DNA of 64,000 bases from Stigmatella aurantiaca (lineage in GTDB: Bacteria; Myxococcota; Myxococcia; Myxococcales; Myxococcaceae), in assembly GCF_900109545.1 (NCBI RefSeq), contig NZ_FOAP01000006.1, forward strand, positions 124,001 through 188,000, in the 5' to 3' direction. Within the stretch, counting starts at the first letter, position 1. Every line of letters starts with the position of its first letter. Below the pieces are notes generated by a model. The model saw only the letters and a program-made list of their open reading frames with translations, did not search any database and was not told the origin of the DNA. The translations under genes were made by a program, and so were the position numbers. Positions 52,233 to 62,926 of this stretch are shown piece after piece.

Positions 52233-53276
52233 TCAGGCGACCGTCCCCTGGGGGAGTTCGAGCTGCTCCCAACGGCCACCGGTCATGATGGCGCGCTGCT
52301 CCGGAGCCGCGTTGAGCTCGTGCGGATAGCCCAGGGGGACGACGCTGACCTCATCCAGCCGCCGGAGCTGCTCCGGGCTGAGACGCACCGAGAGGGAGGC
52401 GAGGTTGTCGTCGAGCTGGGCGCGGGTGCGCGGCCCGAGGACGGGGAGGACGCCCTTGGCGCGGACCCAGGAGAGCGCCACCTGCCCAGGAGTCGCTCCG
52501 AGCTCCTGGGCCACCGAGAACAGGACATCCAGCACGGCCTCGCGCTTCTCCGCTTCCTGGTGGAGGACGCTCCCCTTGAGATCCGTCGCCCGGCCCTTCT
52601 CACCCCGGCGGTACTTGCCGGTCAGCAGTCCACCCGCCATGGGGGACCACGCCATGACTCCCAGGCCCAGCCCATCCGCCATGGGCAGCAGCTCGCGCTC
52701 GGTGGTGCGCTGGAGCAGGTTGTACTCGGCCTGGAGAGCGGTGATGGAGGCCCAGCCGCGCAGGTCCGCCGTGTTGGCGGCCAGGGCCACGCGCCATGCC
52801 GGGTAGTTGGAGAGGCCGCCGTAGAGGACCTTGCCGGCGCGCACCAGGTCATCGAGCCCGCGAGCAATCTCCTCCATGGGGGTGACGCCGTCGTCCATGT
52901 GGACGAAGTACAGGTCGATGCGGTCCGTCCCCAGCCGCTTCAGGCTGGCTTCAACCGACTGCACCATCGCCTTGCGGTTGGCGCCGAGCTCGGCCAGCGC
53001 GGGATGGGACGAGGCGCCGCGGCTGTACTTGGAGGCGATGATGAAGCCGTCGCGGTGGGGACGGATGAACTCGCCAATCAACCGCTCGGACTCGCCATGC
53101 TGGTAGTTGTCGGCGGTGTCGATGAAGTTGCCGCCCGCCTCGGCGTAGCCCTGGAGGATGCGGTGAACCTCGTCTGGCGGGGAGCCGTAGCCGAAGGTGG
53201 TGCCGAACATGCCGGTCCCGAGAGCCAGCTCCGAGACCTTGAGGCCGGTTCGCCGGCCGAAAATCCTGTAGCGCAT
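52233..53276 (-). CDS. aldo/keto reductase
   Basis: A 347-residue TIM-barrel NADPH oxidoreductase of the Tas/YajO-like subgroup. Active-site Asp/Tyr in FIDTADNYQHGESE, Lys in FIIASKYS, and His in LYFVHMDDG; the NADPH site is near the C terminus (VLPVLGPRTRAQLDDNL). The carbonyl substrate is unknown. It is divergent from an AraC-family gene with 123 bases between the starts; the gap contains a short palindrome (CTCCCAT..ATGGGAG, 53293-53307). The AraC protein therefore probably regulates it. Confidence 0.9.
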   Translation of the reverse strand: MRYRIFGRRTGLKVSELALGTGMFGTTFGYGSPPDEVHRILQGYAEAGGNFIDTADNYQHGESERLIGEFIRPHRDGFIIASKYSRGASSHPALAELGANRKAMVQSVEASLKRLGTDRIDLYFVHMDDGVTPMEEIARGLDDLVRAGKVLYGGLSNYPAWRVALAANTADLRGWASITALQAEYNLLQRTTERELLPMADGLGLGVMAWSPMAGGLLTGKYRRGEKGRATDLKGSVLHQEAEKREAVLDVLFSVAQELGATPGQVALSWVRAKGVLPVLGPRTRAQLDDNLASLSVRLSPEQLRRLDEVSVVPLGYPHELNAAPEQRAIMTGGRWEQLELPQGTVA

Positions 53277-53399
53277 GGAAGACCCCTGTCTGCTCCCATT
53301 GATGGGAGGTGGTGGATCAGATATGCGCCAGCTCCATGGGAGTCGCAGTGTCGGATACGCCGGATTGATGGCTCAAAACGCCAGGACACGAGGGTCGTG

Positions 53400-54410
53400 A
53401 TGGATGCTCTCTCTGAGACCGTGAGCCTGCTGCGGACGCGGGGGCAGCTCTATGGCCGGCTGGAGTTCACCGCGCCTTGGGGCTTCGAGTTCTCCGGGGG
53501 CAAGGGCATCAGCTTGATGGTGACTCGCGGCTCTTGCTTCCTGGGCGTGGACGGTCAGGAACCGCTGAGAGCCCTGGCGGGCGGTGACTTCGTCTTCCTG
53601 TCCTCGCCGGAGAGCTACTCCCTGCGGAGCACTCCGGAGGCCCCCGTGCGTCCCATGGCGTCGCGGGTGTCGCCCGAGACGTTCCAGCGCCTGCGGGCCA
53701 TCACGTACGACGGAGGGGCCAGGGGCGGCAGCTCCGTCTGTTTGATCGCCGGGTGCTTCACGTTCACGACGCCCGAGAGCGAGTGGCTGGCCCGGCAGCT
53801 CCCTCCCATCATTCACGTGTCCGCGTCCGGTGCGCATGTGCCCCAGCGCTTTCAATCCACGCTCCAGTTCATCGAGGCCGAGCTCGCGGAGAACCTGCCG
53901 GGAGCTTCCGCGGTCGTGGACCGGCTGGCCGACGTGCTCTTCATCCAGGCCGTGCGCAGCCAGATCCGCGCTCCCTGCCGGGACGGGAGCCCGAGCTGGC
54001 TGCGTGCGCTGGCCGACCCGCGGATGGGCGAGGCGCTGCGGCTGATACACACCGAGCCGGGCGATGCCTGGACGGTGCCGGAGCTCGCGCGCCGCGTCTC
54101 CATGTCGCGGTCCGCGTTCGCCGCGCGGTTCCGCGAGCTGGTAGGGGTAACGCCCCTCGAGCATCTGACTCAGTGGAGGATGGTCCGCGCCGCGGGAATG
54201 ATGCGGGAGGGACCCGCCGTGAAGCTGGCGGCCATCGCATCCGCCGTGGGCTACGAGTCCGAGGGCGCCTTCGGCAAGGTGTTCCGGCGGGTCATCGGCG
54301 TGTCCCCGGGGCGCTACCGCGAGGAGCACACGCAGGGGCCCTCAGCGGGCAGCCAGGGAGCACGTCACGGACCGCCACCGGAAACGGTGGACGGGCGTCA
54401 AGCTGGCTGA
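53400..54410 (+). CDS. AraC-family transcriptional regulator with cupin_6 sensor domain
   Basis: A 336-residue regulator starting at ATG 53400; the reading frame continues far upstream, but that part is antisense to the aldo/keto reductase. The N-terminal half is a cupin-like sensor (ISLMVTRGSCFLGVDG, then AGGDFVFLSSPESYSLRS). The C-terminal half (about residues 215-315) holds the two AraC helix-turn-helices: WTVPELARRVSMSRSAFAAR and IASAVGYESEGAFGKVFRR followed by GVSPGRYR. It probably controls the divergent aldo/keto reductase gene, a very common pairing. Confidence 0.9.
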   Translation: MDALSETVSLLRTRGQLYGRLEFTAPWGFEFSGGKGISLMVTRGSCFLGVDGQEPLRALAGGDFVFLSSPESYSLRSTPEAPVRPMASRVSPETFQRLRAITYDGGARGGSSVCLIAGCFTFTTPESEWLARQLPPIIHVSASGAHVPQRFQSTLQFIEAELAENLPGASAVVDRLADVLFIQAVRSQIRAPCRDGSPSWLRALADPRMGEALRLIHTEPGDAWTVPELARRVSMSRSAFAARFRELVGVTPLEHLTQWRMVRAAGMMREGPAVKLAAIASAVGYESEGAFGKVFRRVIGVSPGRYREEHTQGPSAGSQGARHGPPPETVDGRQAG

Positions 54411-54861
54411 TGCCGAGGGACCGCTGGCGCGGGGAGCAGACATGGCCGCGCCGCGGTTTCGCCAGGGGCGAAGACGCCATGGAAGGCGGTGTTGTTCTCG
54501 AGCCCGTAGCCGAAGTCGTCGGGGACGAGGCAGGCCATGTCATCGGTCCCCAGCCCATGGCAGAGGAGCAGCGGTCCGGCCGGTGTCCCGAAAGTACGCC
54601 CGCGCTCGAACCGCTCCGGGCCATGCGCACTGCAACGCCACGTGCGGTCTACGACGTACGTTCCGGTGCGCGTTGCGACCACCGGGCCACGTCGCGGCGC
54701 CATCGGGTGCGTCGCGGCGTGGTCGTGGCACCGTGTGCTTCCAGGGGCGCCCCTTGCGCGAACGCGGTCGAGCCCGTGCTAGGAGTGTGTTGAGCTAACG
54801 AGCCAGGGGCGTCGGGCCGACTGCTCGGTGCCTACTTCCTCCACGGGGAGCGAGCCCGCCG
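54411..54861. other. non-coding gap of about 450 bases
   Basis: Reading frames exist on both strands but show no motif, ribosome site or family resemblance. The part near 54780-54860 may include the end of the IS1182-like element whose transposase tail follows. Confidence 0.45.
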
Positions 54862-55181
54862 CTACGCGGCGACCGTGGCTCGGTAAAGCTTCAGCAGATT
54901 GTGGGTCAGGCAGATGAGCGCCCACTCTCCGCGGGCCTTTGCCAGCCCGCTCAGCAGCAGTTGCCAAAAGCCTCGCACCTGCTTGATTTGTCCAAAGGGT
55001 GCCTCTGCCACCGCCTTTCGGCGTGCGTACACCGCCCGGCCTTTCTTCGTCCTCAGCCGCCGCGCCCTCCAGTCCTTGAGGCTCAAGTCCCGGGGCATTT
55101 TTCCCCTCACCGGCGCGGGCTCTTCGCCGTGCTTCAGCCTCCCTGTGGCCAGGTAGGCGTCGATTCCCAGGCACGTGGGCA

Positions 55182-55182
<1 letters not shown>
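54862..55182 (-). pseudogene. IS1182-family transposase C-terminal fragment
   Basis: 106 residues ending ARRKAVAEAPFGQIKQVRGF, then ALICLTHNLLKLYRA, the standard C terminus of IS1182-type DDE transposases (catalytic Glu in 'VEPVFGQIK', here AEAPFGQIK). The upstream two-thirds of the gene are missing; the fragment begins exactly at the stop codon of the double-CXXCG gene, so the break point lies there. Confidence 0.8.
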
Positions 55183-55919
<737 letters not shown>

Positions 55920-55932
55920 TCAGGGCTGGCTA

Positions 55933-56661
55933 TTATTGGGCGAACAGCTGGGGCCCCGCGGGCGGGACGAGTGACCTGCCGTAGGGAATGATGGGGCCAA
56001 CGACGTCGAAGCGGAAAGCCAACTCGAAGGCTTTGGCCAGCAATTCCTCCTGCGTATAGCGACGGGTGGGATTGGTATCCCGGAACTCTCGCCACGCCTG
56101 GTTCCACAGACCGCCGCGTGCCGAGCCGCTGTGGATGCGCCAGTGCACATGCTCCGGAATGACCATGGTCCAATCGTGAACCTTGATGCCCTGGGCCTTG
56201 AACCACCTGGCCAGATCGGCCGCTTGGGGGAAAAGGTGGTGCTTGACGAGCCTGCCTTCGAGCTTGGGGAAGGCAGGAAGGAAGCCCTCGCGATAGCGGA
56301 AGTGGAAGGACATCCGTGGGCGAGTACCTTCCCGAAGTCCCGTGTTCCTCCAGTTGCGCGAGGAGCCGGGGCTGCGCATGGGAGGGCGGTATCGCGCCAG
56401 TTCAGCGCCATACGCCAGGGATGAGCGCGCCACTGCCTCCGGCTCTACATCCTCACAACTGAAGACGCCGCACACGCCTGCTTCACCCTCACAGGCGAGC
56501 ACGATGCATTGGTCAGAGTCTGGATCCTCACACTTGCTGGCGCTCTCCGATGCCACATTCTCCCAAGCGCGCGTTGCAGGAGACGTGGTGGCACATCCGG
56601 AGAGCTGCAGCGTGGCAAGAGACACCAGGAGCAAGGCCAAAAGCCTGAAGGGCGTTTTCAT
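55933..56661 (-). CDS. lipoprotein with HNH/AHH-like nuclease tail (TIGR02269/DUF2380-like, SitA-like toxin)
   Basis: A 242-residue protein from ATG 56661. The first 24 residues are a lipoprotein signal with lipobox LSGC. The mature N terminus has a Cys-rich stretch (CEDPDSDQCIVLACEGEAGV) found in this lipoprotein family. The C-terminal half reads GRLVKHHLFPQAADLARWFK, then VIPEHVHWRIHSG, GGLWNQAW, a His-rich AHH/HNH-type nuclease pattern with ligands HH and HxxxH. The downstream gene is a double-CXXCG protein. The arrangement corresponds to SitA-SitI toxin/immunity pairs delivered by outer-membrane exchange. It is the last cargo gene before ssrA, and its GC content is lower than the surroundings. 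Confidence 0.78.
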   Translation of the reverse strand: MKTPFRLLALLLVSLATLQLSGCATTSPATRAWENVASESASKCEDPDSDQCIVLACEGEAGVCGVFSCEDVEPEAVARSSLAYGAELARYRPPMRSPGSSRNWRNTGLREGTRPRMSFHFRYREGFLPAFPKLEGRLVKHHLFPQAADLARWFKAQGIKVHDWTMVIPEHVHWRIHSGSARGGLWNQAWREFRDTNPTRRYTQEELLAKAFELAFRFDVVGPIIPYGRSLVPPAGPQLFAQ

Positions 56662-56731
56662 GACGCCTAAAAACTGTAGCCCTTCCTCTCGCCACCTCAA
56701 GAACGAGGGCGAGCCCGCCTCACCACGTATC

Positions 56732-56768
56732 AAAAGAAAAGCCCAGCAACCCGTTCAGGTTGCTGGGC
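56732..56768 (-). terminator. ssrA terminator
   Basis: Perfect 11-bp stem GCCCAGCAACC/GGTTGCTGGGC with a 6-base loop, followed on the minus strand by TTTTCTTTTG; it lies 10 bases after the mature 3' end of tmRNA. Confidence 0.88.
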
Positions 56769-56775
56769 TTGTGAA

Positions 56776-56802
56776 TGTGGAGGCGGCGGGAATCGAACCC
56801 GC
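56776..56802 (-). repeat. ssrA 3' end acting as att site (right end of island)
   Basis: T-arm and acceptor 3' strand of tmRNA. TGTGGAGGCGGCGGG plus TCGAACCCGC are identical to the copy at 37035-37061, with two mismatches between the blocks and the same orientation; the repeats are 19741 bases apart. Confidence 0.7.
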
Positions 56803-57138
56803 GTCCGAAAGCCTTCCGTTCTTCGACCCTACGTGCGTAGTCCGCGCTTTGCTACGTCCCGAAGGCTCCCACGGACGGGATCCTCCGAGCCGATCCTGGA
56901 AAAGTCTCGCCACCTCGGTCCCAGGAACCCTCGGCAGCCAGCCCGCATTGTGACGGTCCTACCCCACCCCACGGGCCGAGGGCGGGAGGACCGCGCGCTA
57001 AGAACTGTTGTTAGGCAGCCAGCGCGAGCTCAACGTTGTCGTTGGCTTTTGTGTCTTTGCCATCGGTTTTTACGAGCCATTGGCCCACTCGGCACGCGTC
57101 TCGAACTTCTATGCCCCCGTCGAAACCAGGTCGCCCCC
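56778..57138 (-). ncRNA. ssrA: transfer-messenger RNA (tmRNA)
   Basis: The 361-base gene rescues stalled ribosomes. The 5' end GGGGGCGACCTGGTTTCGAC (from 57138) pairs its GGGGGCG with CGCCTCC at the 3' end (56779-56785) to form the tRNA-like acceptor. The T-arm is GCGGGTTCGATTCCCGC. The mRNA-like part at 57011-57046 encodes the tag ANDNVELALAA followed by TAA. The terminal CCA is not encoded (ACA follows the acceptor). The 3' end is duplicated at 37035 and, inverted, at 52035, showing that mobile elements have used it as an integration site while keeping the gene functional. Confidence 0.96.
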
Positions 57139-57258
57139 ATTGGTGACCTTCCCTACAGTAACCGCTGACGGCGCCCCGTCAATCCTCCTGACAACCCTCC
57201 CCGCATCCTAGGGTTCTCCTCCGCCCGGGCGACCCCTTGCCCGGCCGTCAGGTCCCCT

Positions 57259-58602
57259 ATGCGAACCTTCCTCCTGCTCCTTGTAATGGGCGCGGCGGCT
57301 TCCTCGGCCGCCCAGCCGAACGCTCCCGCCGCCTTCCCGTATCCGGTGAAGACGGACACGCTGCCCAACGGGCTCACCGTGGTGCGCGTGCCTTTCCACT
57401 CACCTGGCCTGGTCGCCTACTACACCGTCGTGCGCGTGGGCTCCCGCAACGAGGTAGAGCCCGGCAAGACGGGCTTCGCTCACTTCTTCGAGCACATGAT
57501 GTTCAAGGGCACGAAGAAGCACCCCGAAGGCGAGCGCGAGCGCATCCTCGCCACCTACGGCTTCGACGACAACGCGTTCACCACCGACGACTTCACCGTC
57601 TATCACTCGTACGGGCCCACCGCGGGGCTCGATGCCCTCGTCGAGCTGGAGGCCGACCGGTTCCGGAACCTTGAGTACGCCGAGCCGTCCTTCCGCACCG
57701 AGGCCCTCGCCGTGCTCGGCGAGTACCACAAGAACGAGGCCAACCCCTGGCTGCGCATGGAGGAGCGGCTGCTGGGCACCGCCTTCAAGGCGCACCCCTA
57801 CCGCCACACCACGCTCGGCTTCTACGAGGACATCCAGGCCATGCCCGAGGCCTATGCCTACAGCCGGTCCTTCTTCGAGCGCTGGTACACCCCCGACAAC
57901 ACCCTCCTGTTCATCGCCGGGGACTTCAACGACAGCGAGCTCATGGCCGATGTGCGCGAGCACTACGGCCCCTGGAACCGCAAGGTCGCCCGCATCCCCA
58001 TCCCCGCCGAGCCGCCGCAGACCGAGAAGCGCACCGTCTCCGTCGAGTGGCCCTCCAGCACCCTGCCCCGCCAGGTGCTCGCCTGGCACACCCCGGCCGC
58101 GTCCCTCACCACCCCGGGCGCCGCCATCCAGGCCGTGCTGGCGGACTACCTCGTGGGCTCCACCAGCCCCGTCTACAAGGAGCTGGTGCTCGGCAAGCAG
58201 CTCGTCGAGTCGCTCGGCAGCGGCTTCTACCCCCACCGGGATCCGTCCCTCTTCAGCCTCCACGCGACCCTCAAGGCCGAGGAGAGCCGCCCCGCCACCG
58301 AGGCCGCCCTCGCCCAGGCCATCCAGGAGCTGGCCGCGGGCAAGGTGGACCCCGCGCGCGTCAAGGCCATCCAGAGCAACATCCGCTACAGCCTCCTCAT
58401 GAACCTGGAGACCCCCAACGATGTGGCGGGCCAGCTCGCCTGGTACGCCGGCATCTTCGGGACGCCGGACGCGCTCTCCCGCCACCTTCAGAACGTCGCC
58501 CGCGTGCAGCCCGAGCAGCTCGTCTCCTTCGCCAAGCGCTACCTCGTCGACTCCCAGCTCACCGTCCTCACCCTCACCCCCGCCGCCGGAGGAAAGCCGT
58601 GA
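57259..58602 (+). CDS. M16 (insulinase-like) zinc metallopeptidase, catalytic member
   Basis: A 447-residue secreted protein with signal peptide MRTFLLLLVMGAAASSAAQ. The inverted zinc motif HFFEH is at residues 75-79 (His, Glu, His), with the third ligand Glu likely in VLGEYHKNEANP about 75 residues later. One peptidase unit of the M16 clamshell: N-terminal active half and C-terminal half with WHTPAAS and SGFYPHRDPSLF. M16B enzymes work as a pair of a zinc-binding and a non-binding subunit, and the second follows directly (stop and start share one base, TGATG). Confidence 0.93.
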   Translation: MRTFLLLLVMGAAASSAAQPNAPAAFPYPVKTDTLPNGLTVVRVPFHSPGLVAYYTVVRVGSRNEVEPGKTGFAHFFEHMMFKGTKKHPEGERERILATYGFDDNAFTTDDFTVYHSYGPTAGLDALVELEADRFRNLEYAEPSFRTEALAVLGEYHKNEANPWLRMEERLLGTAFKAHPYRHTTLGFYEDIQAMPEAYAYSRSFFERWYTPDNTLLFIAGDFNDSELMADVREHYGPWNRKVARIPIPAEPPQTEKRTVSVEWPSSTLPRQVLAWHTPAASLTTPGAAIQAVLADYLVGSTSPVYKELVLGKQLVESLGSGFYPHRDPSLFSLHATLKAEESRPATEAALAQAIQELAAGKVDPARVKAIQSNIRYSLLMNLETPNDVAGQLAWYAGIFGTPDALSRHLQNVARVQPEQLVSFAKRYLVDSQLTVLTLTPAAGGKP

Positions 58603-60209
58603 TGAACGCGTCCCCTCGATTCGGTCTCTTCCTGGCCGCCAGCGTGTGGCTCGGCGGCTGTGCGGCCACCTCCCGCACCGCACCGCCCACGCCCCCGGAG
58701 ACGGCTCCCTCGCCCACGCCCGCCGCCCCGGCCGCGCTACCGGCGGCGATGACCGTTCCCGCGGTGCCCCTGCGGCGGCCCGCCCCGCTGGAGACCGTCG
58801 TCCTGAGCAACCCCCAGAGCCCCATCGTCAGCTTCCGGCTCGTCTTCCACACGGGCTCCGTGGATGATCCGCCCGGCCGGGAGGGGCTCACCGCGCTGAC
58901 CGCGAACCTGCTCTCCCAGGGCGGCACGCGCGAGCTCACCTCCTCGCAGCTTCTGGAGGTGCTCTTCCCCATGGCCGCCGAGCTCGAGGCCTTCACGGAC
59001 AAGGAGTTCACCACCTTCTCCGGCCGCGTCCACAAGGACTTCCTGCCCCGGTTCCTGAAGGTCTTCACCGATGTCCTGATCGAGCCCCGCTACGAGCCGA
59101 GCGAGTTCGAGCGGCTGCGCACCGATGCCCTCAACACCCTGCGCAACACCCTGCGCAACGAAGATGACGAGGAGCTTGGCAAGGTGGGGCTCGATGCCCT
59201 CCTGTTCCGGGGGCACCCCTATGCCCACTTCGTGGGCGGGACGGCGCAGGGGCTCCAGGCCATCACGCTCGACGAGCTCAAGGTCCACGCCCGCCGCGTC
59301 TTCACCCAGGACCGCCTCGTCATCGGCCTGGCCGGCCCCGTGGATGCGGCGCTCCAACAGTCCCTCACCTCCCGGCTCTCCGCGCTGCCCGCCACGGGGG
59401 CTCCCCGCGTGGCCCTGCCCCCCGTGACGGCCCGGCCCGGCGCCGCGCTCGTCCTTCAGAAGTCCACCCTCTCCACCGCCATCTCCCTGGGCTTCGCCAC
59501 CCCGATGCGGCGCGGCGACCCCGACTTCTTCCCGGTGGCGCTTGCCCTCTCGTACCTGGGGGAGCACCGGCAGACCCATGGCCTGCTCTTCCAGGAGCTG
59601 CGCGAGAAGCGGGGCCTCAACTACGGCGACTACGCCTATGCCGAGCACTTCATCCAGCAGTCCGGCACCACCTTCGCCCGGCCCAACCTCGCGCGGACCC
59701 AGCAGGACATCTCCCTGTGGCTCCGCCCCGTGGTGCCCGCCACTGCCGTATTCGCCACCCATGGCGTCCTCTACTATCTCGGCCAGCTCGTCCAGCACGG
59801 CATCCCCCGGGATGCCTTCGAGCAGACCCGGGGCTTTCTCCTGAGCTACACCCGGCTGTGGGAGCAGACGGACCCGCGGCGCCTGGGCTACGCGCTCGAC
59901 TCCCTCTTCTATGGGACGCCGGACTTCCTGGGCAGCTACCGCAAGGCGCTCGAGCAGATGACGCCCGAGTCCGTCCACGAGGCCGTCCGCCGGCGGCTGC
60001 GCCCCGAGGCCCTGTCCTTCGTCTTCGTCACCCAGGATGCGCCGGCCCTGGTCACCGGGCTCACGGCCCAGGCGCCCACGCCCCTCACCTACGCCTCCGC
60101 CAAGCCCCCCGCCGTGCTTGAAGCGGACCAGGCCATCCTCCAGCAGCCGCTTCCCCTCCGTCCGGACGCCATCGAGGTGCTCCCCGCGAGCACCTTCATG
60201 GAGCAATAG
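58602..60209 (+). CDS. M16-family lipoprotein, inactive partner subunit
   Basis: A 535-residue protein with a lipoprotein signal (lipobox LGGC) and a Pro/Ala/Thr-rich linker (about residues 22-55). It has the M16 fold (VSFRLVFHTGSVDDPPGREG, RNTLRNEDDEELGKVGLDAL, FQELREKRGLNYGDYAY), but the zinc motif is replaced by LTALTANLL, so it cannot bind zinc as HXXEH. The R/Y pair in EKRGLNYGDYAY is the substrate-tail binding signature of the non-catalytic subunit. It starts in the stop codon of the active M16 gene with GGAGGAAAG upstream, so a fixed heterodimer anchored to the outer membrane is likely. Confidence 0.92.
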   Translation: MNASPRFGLFLAASVWLGGCAATSRTAPPTPPETAPSPTPAAPAALPAAMTVPAVPLRRPAPLETVVLSNPQSPIVSFRLVFHTGSVDDPPGREGLTALTANLLSQGGTRELTSSQLLEVLFPMAAELEAFTDKEFTTFSGRVHKDFLPRFLKVFTDVLIEPRYEPSEFERLRTDALNTLRNTLRNEDDEELGKVGLDALLFRGHPYAHFVGGTAQGLQAITLDELKVHARRVFTQDRLVIGLAGPVDAALQQSLTSRLSALPATGAPRVALPPVTARPGAALVLQKSTLSTAISLGFATPMRRGDPDFFPVALALSYLGEHRQTHGLLFQELREKRGLNYGDYAYAEHFIQQSGTTFARPNLARTQQDISLWLRPVVPATAVFATHGVLYYLGQLVQHGIPRDAFEQTRGFLLSYTRLWEQTDPRRLGYALDSLFYGTPDFLGSYRKALEQMTPESVHEAVRRRLRPEALSFVFVTQDAPALVTGLTAQAPTPLTYASAKPPAVLEADQAILQQPLPLRPDAIEVLPASTFMEQ

Positions 60210-60227
60210 CCCCCTCCGGACGCACGG

Positions 60228-60262
60228 CAGCCCCGGAGATGGCCCACGCCATCCCGGGGCTG
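60228..60262. terminator. bidirectional hairpin between convergent M16 and subtilisin genes
   Basis: Stem CAGCCCCGG(A)GATGG / CCATCCCGGGGCTG with a 6-base loop; lies in the 72-base gap between the two stop codons. No T-run. Confidence 0.6.
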
Positions 60263-60281
60263 CCCGCTCCTCCCCGCGGGG

Positions 60282-62804
60282 CTAGAAGTGCACCGTCACC
60301 GTGTTCGTGCAGGTGTTCTTCCCCACCACGCAAACCTTGTAGGTGTAGGTGCCAGCCAGGAAGAACCGGTCCGAGTACTCGCCGTCGTTGTTCGTGGTGG
60401 TCAGGCGCTTGTTGTTGCGGAAGATCTCCACCTTGGAGGCCGTGGTCCCGGACCAGGTGAGATCCACGTGCTTGCCGGTGAGCTCCCGCCGCTGCTGGGC
60501 CGTGAGCGACATGACCACAGGAGGAGGCGGCGGCGCCGTCACGGTCACGCTCTTCGTCTTCGTGGCCGTCTTTCCCGCGCTGTTCTTCACCGACAGCGAC
60601 ACGGTGTAGGTGCCTCCCGCCGTGTAGGCATGGCTGGGGCTGCTCTCGGTGGACGTGCCGCCGTCCCCGAAGTCCCACGTCCAGGAAGTCACCGCGCCCT
60701 GGGCGCTGGTGCTGGCATCCGTGAAGCCGCACGTCAGGTCCGTACAGGAGAAGGAGAAGGAGGCCACGGGCGCCTTCGCCGCCTCCGCCACGGGGAAGAC
60801 GAGATCGTCCCGGTCATCGTAGCTGCCCGTGCTGCAGGAGCCTTCCGAGCCGTTGTAGCGGAAGTTGCCCCGGACCGCCTGCAGCGTGCCTTCCGGCAGC
60901 ACGTAGGTGGCCGACAGCACCTGCGCGCCCCCCACCGACGGCATCAGCGTCGTCAGGAAGGTCCAGGACGGCTCGTTCGCGTTCGCCGTGTAATAGAGGT
61001 CCAGCTTGTCCGCGGAGCCCGAGCCCCAGGAGTACACCGCCACCTCCATGCGCACCGTCTTGCCGGGCGCCATCGGCGTCCCATCCTCCGTGGAGACGCG
61101 GATGCGCTCCAGGGACTCGTCCGTCTTGTAAGTCCCGCTGTTGCCATCGGCGCAGGTGCCCCCCAGCGTGTTGGGCGCATGGGCCTCCGGCCCCATGGTG
61201 CCGCGCCCCTCGACCAGGGAGCCCGTGTCGCAGAAGGAGCCCAGCGTGGCGCAGCGGGGCACCTGGAGGGCCGTATCGTAGATGGCGAAGCCCTCGTTGC
61301 TCACGTTCACCGTGACGGCGGCGCTGGAGCCCACGTTGCCGCTCGCGTCATACGCCTTGGCCATCACGGTGTGCGCCCCGTTGCCCCCCCGCGTCGTGTC
61401 CCAGTCGAAGGCATACGGGGCCGTGGCGTCCGAGCCCAGCAGGACGTTGTCGACGAAGAAGGACACCCGGATGACGCCCACGTTGTCGCTGGCCACCGCG
61501 GCCAGGGAGAGGCTGTTGGAGGCGCTGGAGCCGTTCGAAGGCGAGGTCAGCTGCGCCGTGGGGGCCACCGTGTCCCCGGAGCCGCTGCCCAGAGAGGCCA
61601 TGTACAGCAGCAGGTTGGGCGAGCCCGTGCCGGGATTGGCCACGTGGTCCGAGGTGGCGATGTTGGCCAGCACCTCGGCCACCTGCGCGGGCGTCGCGGT
61701 GGGGTTGGCGCTCAGGTACAGCGCCACGGCCCCCGCCACGTGGGGCGACGCCATCGACGTACCGTTGAGGGTGTTGGTGTCCGAGTCCCCCGTGTGCCAG
61801 GCCGAGGTGATGCTGGAGCCCGGCGCGAAGAGGTCCACACACGGGCCATAATTGGAGAACGAGGAGCGCTCGTCCGCGTTGGTGGTGGCCCCCACGGTGA
61901 TGGCCCCCGGGGTGCGCGCGGGCGACTTGTTGCAGGCGTTGCCGTTGTCGTTGCCCGCGGCCACGGCGTACACCACGCCCGCCGCGATGGAGGCCGTCAC
62001 CGCGTCATCCACCGCCTGCGACACGCCGCCCCCGAGGCTCATGTTCGCCACCGCGGGCTTGAGGTGGTTGGCCGTCACCCAGTCCACGCCGGCGATGACG
62101 CCGTCGTACGTGCCCGAGCCGCCACAATCCAGCACCCGCACCGCGTGCAGGCTTACCTCCTTCGCCACGCCCCACGTGGCGCCGCCCACCGTGCCCGCCA
62201 CGTGCGTGCCGTGGCCGTGGCAGTCATTGGCCCCCTTGCCGTCCGTGATGGCGCTGTAGTCCAGGCTGGCCCGGCCGGAGAACTCGGCGTGGGTATTCCG
62301 GATGCCGGTGTCGATGATGTACGCATGCACCCCACCGCCAACCGAGTTGTACGTGTATTTCAGGTCCAGCGGCAGGTCCGGCTGATCAATGCGATCCAGC
62401 CCCCAGGTCGCGTTGTCCATGGAGCCCGAGGCATACACCCGCCCGTTCTCCTCCACGTACGCCACGCTGGGGTCCTCGGCCAGCTTGAGCGCGGACTCCT
62501 CGTTCATCTGGACCATGAAGCCCGGCAGGGCCTGCTGGTACACCCGGCCCACCTCGCCGCCGTAGGTGGAGGCCAGCCGCAGCGCGTCCTCCTGGACGCT
62601 CATGTCCTTGCCCTGCTTGCCGAGGACGACGATGTACTGGCCCGGCACCGGATCCACGCTCCGGCGGAACTTCTTGCCCTGAAAGCCCTTGAGGGCTGCC
62701 TGCTGGGCCTCAGGCGCGTCCGGGGCCTCCGGCCCTCCGGTCTGACACCCCGTGAGCAACACCTTCGTAGCCGCGATGATGATCAGACCTCTTCCCATCC
62801 CCAT
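60282..62804 (-). CDS. subtilisin-like S8 protease lipoprotein with Ig-like and PKD domains
   Basis: An 840-residue lipoprotein. The ATG at 62804 begins a short signal ([20 protein letters not shown], lipobox LTGC). Domains: inhibitor I9 propeptide (about 50-110, [11 protein letters not shown]); S8 catalytic domain with Asp in YIIDTGI (about 165), His in HGHGTHVAG (about 197), and Ser in [12 protein letters not shown] (about 352); a bacterial Ig-like domain (about 415-510); a region with conserved Cys (about 520-680); PKD domain (about 690-770, [18 protein letters not shown]); and a C-terminal Ig-like domain. Probably exported to the surface for protein digestion, fitting predatory or scavenging life. 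Confidence 0.93.
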   Translation of the reverse strand: MGMGRGLIIIAATKVLLTGCQTGGPEAPDAPEAQQAALKGFQGKKFRRSVDPVPGQYIVVLGKQGKDMSVQEDALRLASTYGGEVGRVYQQALPGFMVQMNEESALKLAEDPSVAYVEENGRVYASGSMDNATWGLDRIDQPDLPLDLKYTYNSVGGGVHAYIIDTGIRNTHAEFSGRASLDYSAITDGKGANDCHGHGTHVAGTVGGATWGVAKEVSLHAVRVLDCGGSGTYDGVIAGVDWVTANHLKPAVANMSLGGGVSQAVDDAVTASIAAGVVYAVAAGNDNGNACNKSPARTPGAITVGATTNADERSSFSNYGPCVDLFAPGSSITSAWHTGDSDTNTLNGTSMASPHVAGAVALYLSANPTATPAQVAEVLANIATSDHVANPGTGSPNLLLYMASLGSGSGDTVAPTAQLTSPSNGSSASNSLSLAAVASDNVGVIRVSFFVDNVLLGSDATAPYAFDWDTTRGGNGAHTVMAKAYDASGNVGSSAAVTVNVSNEGFAIYDTALQVPRCATLGSFCDTGSLVEGRGTMGPEAHAPNTLGGTCADGNSGTYKTDESLERIRVSTEDGTPMAPGKTVRMEVAVYSWGSGSADKLDLYYTANANEPSWTFLTTLMPSVGGAQVLSATYVLPEGTLQAVRGNFRYNGSEGSCSTGSYDDRDDLVFPVAEAAKAPVASFSFSCTDLTCGFTDASTSAQGAVTSWTWDFGDGGTSTESSPSHAYTAGGTYTVSLSVKNSAGKTATKTKSVTVTAPPPPPVVMSLTAQQRRELTGKHVDLTWSGTTASKVEIFRNNKRLTTTNNDGEYSDRFFLAGTYTYKVCVVGKNTCTNTVTVHF

Positions 62805-62926
62805 TGATCCATCCCCCCACACCAAGCTGAATTGCTTGATTCTCCACCGTCCGACCGGCGATTTCCGTTGTGTCCCGGGAGCCCTTTTCTTCCGCCCCTG
62901 CGAGACGGGCGCTATAAGCGCCCTCC

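Noticed and set aside
52320-53399. Upstream extension of the AraC gene to about 696 residues
   Set aside because: The extra part is antisense to the aldo/keto reductase; AraC homology and a reasonable ATG start at 53400.
54398-54703. 101-residue minus-strand ORF after the AraC gene
   Set aside because: No ribosome site, no recognisable motif, and unusual composition; not supportable as a gene.
60288-62807. 839-residue open frame on the plus strand
   Set aside because: Antisense shadow of the subtilisin-like gene; composition dominated by Arg/His/Gly.
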